From the NCBI GenBank assembly GCA_017163975.1, contig JAFFSR010000218.1, positions 1,984,001 through 2,048,000 on the forward strand: a stretch of 64,000 nucleotides of DNA. Direction: 5' to 3'. Numbering within the stretch: the first letter of the stretch is position 1; every line of letters starts with the position of its first letter. This document shows positions 58,115 through 64,000 of this stretch, piece after piece. Under the pieces are notes generated by a model. The model was not told the origin of the DNA, searched no databases, and saw only the letters and a program-made list of their open reading frames with translations. Position numbers and translations under genes: made by a program. This stretch comes from Anastatus disparis. Its lineage: Eukaryota; Arthropoda; Insecta; Hymenoptera; Eupelmidae.

Positions 58115-58160
58115 TTTTGGTATAAATACCGTCGACAATTTTATTTTTAATCAGTCCCAG
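58115..58160 (+). promoter_or_regulatory. Candidate TATA/initiator core promoter in the copy F intron
   Basis: GGTATAAATACC at 58119-58130 is followed 30 bp downstream by TCAGTCCC at 58151, the spacing of a focused arthropod core promoter. It would give copy F a second first exon about 1.33 kb from its start codon. No donor can be fixed with confidence; CAATGGTAATTT near 58245 is a possibility. Confidence 0.45.
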
Positions 58161-58758
58161 TTTTTAATCGTTCTTTCTTTTTTAAAATTAATTTTACATT
58201 ATTTTATTTGATTTACTGAAATATTAACCCGCAACGTTAATCAATGGTAATTTAGTTGCTTTAAAAACTAGGCTGTAAAAGGTAAAAAGTAACCTTTACA
58301 ATAAATTTGAAGCATAATAAATTATTGATACGCTTGTTTTTTTTCGATTGTTTGTCTTATTCTTGATGTTAACTAAATTTAGAATAAAATTATATAGTTC
58401 AAAGACCGAATAATTAATTCTAAACAAAATAGCGTATGTTAACATTTCAAACCTTTCCTTTGTCTTCATCTATGTTAAGATAAATAATAAAATATAAATT
58501 CTGCACCGTGAAGTATATTAATGTAAAAATTACTATTTTTATTTTTACTTTAGTCACGTGAAAACGTAATGGCATAATACACATTATTACTATACAAAAA
58601 ACAGGGAAAACTGTTGCTTTAAAACGAAACATTCAATTAAATACTTTAAATCTTATTCGAAAAGCAGTAATTTTTCCTGTTTTCTATAGCAATAATATAC
58701 AGTATATAACTATGTTTTCATATAACCAAAATATAATAGCAATTTTTACAATAATATT

Positions 58759-58929
58759 CTGGTAGAAAATTGAGCATATTTTGGGCAGAATCGATGGTCA
58801 ACAATGAGTTAAAATAACACTTATCTAAGCATTTTTTTTTCAAAGAATTTATAGAATTTGTAGATAAGTGTCATCTTCAACTTTCGCTGACCAGAAATTC
58901 TGCCCAAAATATGCTCAATTTTCTACCAG
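58759..58929. mobile_element. 171-bp fold-back MITE with CTGGTAGAAAATTGAG ends
   Basis: CTGGTAGAAAATTGAGCATA...GGGCAGAA is mirrored by TTCTGCCC...TATGCTCAATTTTCTACCAG with an inner ACACTTATCTA/TAGATAAGTGT stem. The outer sequence is shared with the MITE at 27795-28258. Confidence 0.85.
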
Positions 58930-59482
58930 GGTATTTCCCTTGATGCACGTATGAAATAATATGATACCGTGATCATAAACATTCATTTAATAAATAATTT
59001 ATACTTGGAATAATTTAGAAGGTACGTGTTAAAATCCATAAGTGCAATGTCAAAGTTTATAATCCTAAACCCATGCGAATCATTCAAAATTATTTCCTTA
59101 TTGAAATAAGAATTTCAAACATTGGATAATCGGTTATCACATCCTCGATGAATTGAAATTTTTTTTTCTCAAAGTTTCGTATTGTACGCTCGACAATAAA
59201 AGTTAATAGGCAGGTGTTAAACGCTGTGATTCTATGCACTTCCATGAAAATAATACACCGTGTAACGAGATCGTAAAGCATTATGATGCAAATAATCCAA
59301 TTTTTAACAGAGTTACGTAAAATCTCAAAGTTTTGCAAAAAAAGTTACGCATTGATATGTTACTTGGACAAAAAAAAATCTTTTATCTACGTTAATTTCC
59401 ATGTTTATTTACATCCGCTGCTTCTTTTTCTCAGTTTAACGTTTCTTTTCACAGGACTAAATAGAGCAAGACCAAAGTCAAA

Positions 59483-62400
59483 ATGTCGATCATACCGACA
59501 TTGGAAAAGGTCAAGGAAAACCTTAAAAACTCTCCAGAACTCATCATCGGTGGTTCCTTGATGACGTTTGATTTGGACGAGCCCGATGAATTCTACACGG
59601 AAAAAGCTGAACGAGAACTACGAGAAACACCCGAAGTAGCCGAGGAAGCACTCAAGATTCTTATGGACTTACTTGCAGGTCAATTGATTAGATATATTTG
59701 TTTTTCTGTTATTCAATTCGAATATTATGATTAGTTATAGAAATTTTTTATGGTTGAATTTATGAAGGCTTGATATAACTAAAAGAAATTAATTTTTTAT
59801 AATATATTATTATAATATTTAAATGTAAAAAGATAATCTAATAGGATTTAAAATTTATCCTTGTTATACAATAGAGAATTTCTATATTATTTATATTTAA
59901 AAAAAAATCTATTACAATATTCGAACACAATTAAAAAAATCCTACAAACTTCAATTTATAAGTCAACCCAAGATTACTTAAATACCTTTAACAGATTTTT
60001 TTTTAAATATTCTATGCACGCAATGTTTACTTTGTTCGATGTAAAAATACCTTTGTTTTGATCGTCGAACATATTTTTTTATCAACGCTAAACACACAAG
60101 ATGAGGCATGAAACACTTTTTTTTTTCTCTATCGATGTCCATGTCTTCGAGAACTATGCGAAAAATACTGTGACTCATTATATGCAAATGTTTATGTAAT
60201 TGAAAAAAAAAAGTTGTTACACACTGACGTTTTTCCATGTGCTAAGAAAAATATCTCGCGAATCGCTGTGCTGCTGATAATGACGTTTCGCTTATTTTTA
60301 GAATTTTCATCTATTTATTGGATTTTTTAAGTACTGATGTATCTATAAATTATTACCTAAATATTTAAAGCCTTTTTTTTTTAATATATTAATATTTAAA
60401 CAGTAGTACGTAAATGTTGTATTTTGTTATATATATATAATATAAACTTTTTATATTTTTTTATAAAATGACATAAACTTTTAACACTTTTTTAATAAAA
60501 ATAACATAAATTTTGTATACTTTTTTATAAATAAATTACTATTTCACACCTAAAAATGCATAATGTTGGAATAAATTTATAAATTTAACACTGATATTTA
60601 AAATGATAGTTTAGAATTACGTACGAGACATTATATTTAATGTGAATTTTTAGATTTATAATGAAAATTATTCTTTTGGATGAGGATATGACGTGCGAAT
60701 TATTTAAATTAATATTGAAATAGTACGTCAGCAAAGTAAATTGATGTTAAAATATAGACGTCGAATTTATCTGAAAATCATGCATGGGAAAAGCAAAAAA
60801 TCAAAAGCTTTGGAAAAAAAAGTCATGAAGTCAATGTCGATTTTAATTTAAAGCTGAAGTAAGATTATTAAAATACTTTCTATTAGCGTAGACTTCGAGC
60901 TTGTAATAATTTTTTTTCTGAATCATGTGATCAGTTTATTGCATTTTTATTGAATATTATATCAGAATTTAAAAAATTACTGATACAATCAGTCTAATTA
61001 TTTCAGTAATTTCTTCAAAGTCTGAATAATTAGCATAAAAGTTTCGAAATCTCATAAAATGTATGCACCAATGTCCGAGCTTAATTATAGTTTCATAGTT
61101 TAAATATTAAATATTATCAGCAAGCAATAAAAAATCCACGCTAAAAAATTTCAAAAATAATGTTAATATTAAATGACATAGTATATATTAGTTGACGAAA
61201 ATAATGTTTGAATAGGCATAAAATATTTTTTATGATAGCAATAACTTTCGATATTGAATCATACAATAATTTAAAACAATAATTTACAGACGAAGAAGAC
61301 TTATTCATACCAATGGAAAAAGAATTCCTACAAAGTTTTCTCCGAAGATGCAAATGGTATCCAGACAGTGCTTTTCGAATGGTACGACATAAAACTGATT
61401 TTTTAAGTAGAAAAAAATATTTAGTTAAAAAATTTTAACTAATTCAAACAGGTTTGATAATGATTTTTTAATGATAGTAATAAACTATGTCTTTTGTCTG
61501 AACAATCATTCGCAGTATAAAAATTTTTCTATACCGTGTTCTAAAGTACTATAAAAATTGTATACTTTTGCTTAGAAATTGAGTTGCATATTAAAGATAA
61601 TTATTTCTCGTATTATGACGTCATAAATAAATAACATATATATGGCAAAAAGTTTTTACAAAAAAGAAGGAGTATAATTTTTTTGTTATCGCATAGATAA
61701 TAACGCAAAATCTTCTTAATGATCTAAGAAAAATTTTTAAATCATTTTCCGTTGCATGCCGTGATGCATCATTTAAATATTATGCTGCATGCAATCCTGA
61801 AAACTCCTGGAACATCATGAGATTAAATATTTTTTGGCTAAAGTTTATAATTTTTATTAATTTATTCGAATAAGTTAACAGTTAATTGCAGTCAGTTAAT
61901 TATAATCTCGTGAAAAAGTTTTTTATTGAGCAAAAAAATTTTTATAGCTCAATTACTTAATGATGCTAGAGGGTCAACTAGCCGGTAAATGGACGCTTTG
62001 AACATTTGAATAGATAGTTTTTCAAATTTTGTTAGATCAATAAAAGCAAAATTAATTGCATTAATATTTTTCAATACAATCAATCTATATTTTGTCCATG
62101 TACAGTTTGGTTGACTCTAATTTACTAAATTTAATACTTTCATTAATATTCTAAGTATTAAAAAAAAATTTTAATTTCATAATGCACATTGAATTCCTTC
62201 ATATTGAACAAGTTTTCATCTATAATTGACGTTACTATGTAAGCGAAAAGTTTGATTAGTGAATATTTAATTAGTCTAAGTGCAAACAAAAAATAGAAAA
62301 TCTTGAGTCTTTACATAATTATTATAGTTTTTTATCGGAACGTAAAAAAAGTAAATTGAATAATTAATCAATCACGACTCATTATTTAGTAAAAAATATA

Positions 62401-64000
62401 TAGTCCTATGAAATATTAAACTGTAGTAATTGATAATATAATAAAAATCAATTATTATTCAAACGATTTAAATATTTATTAACTCTATAAAAATTTTGAT
62501 AAATTTTTCAAAAATTTATAAAATACAATTGATTTATTTTAATCATTATATTAAACTTTTTTCTCATGCAACCAATCACCCCATTTCTCTTGAAAACAGG
62601 TAAAGAGACACTACGACTACAAGAGAAGGCATCCAGAGCTCTACACTGATTTGCTACCGAGTAAGGAACGACACCTTTTTGTCTCGGGTGTAGTCACACC
62701 GTTGCCACGACGAAGCGCCAAAGGAGAACGTATTGTTATCATTCAATCTGGTCATAGATGGAAACCCAAAGAAATATCGCTCAATCAAATCCTCCGTGGA
62801 CTTTTGATGTTTGTTGATGTCGCAGCGGCCGAAGTTAAAACACAAGTAATAACGATGGAATCATTTTAATTCGTTTTTATCATCGATGTACCATGTTAAC
62901 TTTTTCATTAACAATTTGGAGTAGTTGTAAACTGAGAAAACTTACTCCACAAATAAAATTGCATTTTCTTTACTCGTTTTACTTAAAAAAGTGCTTTATT
63001 ACTAATTAGAGTACAAAATTATATTACTCATTAATAGAAATGAATATTTTCTTTGCCTAAAATGAATATGGAAAATTGAATTCTCGGTTAATTTGTTTAA
63101 AAAGTATGTTAGCGGTAGCGCTTCTTTCGCTTGACTTGTTTGTCACTCTTGTTGTGTTTGGACGAAAAAAACTACCTCGTGGGTGAATGACCTATTTTAG
63201 TCATTAACAACGTGATGTACGATTAATATACAAACGCAGATATCATCATATAAATTGAATCGCAAAACTGGCTGTAAAAAATTACTTTACAAAGCGAGTT
63301 TGTTAATTCATGCAAAATGAGTGACTTTGAAATTTCTAACCAAATTTTGACGATTTTTCTAATTTTTTGTATACTTGGGCATATCATTATAATATAATGT
63401 CGTAATAATTATGATGTGAAATTGGAACATAATACCCAAAAATACAATAACAATACAACTTGGTTATGTAAGTCGTTACCAGAGCTATTTGAATTTCATA
63501 AAATAAAGTTGATTGTTGCTCCGATTCATCCAAGTAAAGTTTTAAAGAGCAGTCAAAAATAAAGAGAATAAATAAAACCTTATTTTGTACCATGTAAAGC
63601 AATATTCTTTTTGATGAACAAATATTATTTCCATTGAATTCTTCGAAGAAAAGTTTGAACAACATTAAAATTTGAAATTAGGAAATTAAAAAATTTCTGG
63701 TTTTTATATGAAAGTACTACGCAGCCTTAGTGAAGAATAGTCTGTTGAAAAATTATTATTTCTAGGCTTAGACTTTTCAAAAGACAATATGGTGTAACAA
63801 GATTATCATAATTAATGTTATGATTAAATTTTAATAACTAATGATTTATTAATTTAAATACTTTTACATTGCAGATTGCCGGAGTTCACGTTATCGTTGA
63901 CGTAGAGGGTCTGAGCTTAAGTCACGTAACTTACTTCACTCCAAGTTACGCCAGCGCGCTCGTCGATTTTGTTGCAAGGTGTATGCAAGTTCGTTTGCAG
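59483..64000 (+). CDS. CRAL-TRIO lipid-transfer protein, copy F (3' end beyond window)
   Basis: Visible exons: 59483-59678, 61290-61381, 62600-62845 and 63875 to the window edge; phases 1,0,0 as in the others. Exon 4 stops at its 42nd codon; the rest of exon 4 and exons 5-6 lie outside. Motifs: ELRETPEVAEEALKILMDLL, FLRRCKWYPDSAFRM, PLPRRSAKGERIVIIQ, then IAGVHVIVDVEG and CMQVRLQ. Exon 3 is 246 nt, one codon longer than its sisters (SGHRWKP versus SGLWKP in copy A). Codon use is somewhat richer in C and G at third positions than in copies B-D. The frame is intact as far as seen. Confidence 0.9.

Overview
This is an AT-rich eukaryotic nuclear window, most consistent with an insect. The evidence is spliced genes with GT-AG introns, arthropod-style TCAGT initiators, tRNA-derived SINEs and many fold-back MITEs. 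A parasitoid-wasp-like hymenopteran would fit, but that is inference and no species can be named. All gene models come from reading exons, splice sites and codon phases by eye.

The gene content is one tandem family. Six head-to-tail paralogues on the + strand (A-F, from 20577 to the window end) encode about 310-residue CRAL-TRIO lipid-transfer proteins of the alpha-tocopherol transfer protein/clavesin-like type. Each has six coding exons with the same intron phases (1,0,0,0,1) and near-identical exon lengths (196-202, 92, 243-246, 195, 172, 35 nt). A-E are complete and F runs off the right edge in coding exon 4. A seventh copy survives only as its 35-nt last exon plus part of its 3' UTR at 16409-16485. 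Five copies also carry a recognisable upstream promoter/5'UTR exon (gatCAGTC followed by a conserved GC-richer stretch). Copy C appears to lack it and has also lost the AG of the matching acceptor.

Layout. 1-11.5 kb: no supported gene; nested LTR-like and structured repeats with TGTWAYGTC...GACRTWACA termini, four copies of a 310-bp element, an 11-unit 86-bp tandem repeat and a 387-bp fold-back flanked by TTAA. 11.5-15.1 kb: no ORF, but about 16 same-orientation copies of a near-palindromic 16-bp box (CGACTATTTAACGTCG) in otherwise diverged AT-rich sequence, ended by a strong hairpin. This is the most unusual signal in the window. 15.2-15.8 kb: weak minus-strand exon pair. 16.4-18.6 kb: orphan CRAL-TRIO exon, GCCGAAGGCGAGG fold-backs, a SINE. 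19-64 kb: the CRAL-TRIO array, with introns and spacers peppered by MITEs, SINEs and a 1.75-kb element holding eight 165-bp units.

The paralogues probably act as cytosolic carriers of small hydrophobic ligands with overlapping or divided roles. They share duplicated regulatory modules: a 5' exon, an intronic block upstream of exon 1 and a 3' UTR block. Ligand identity cannot be read from this sequence.
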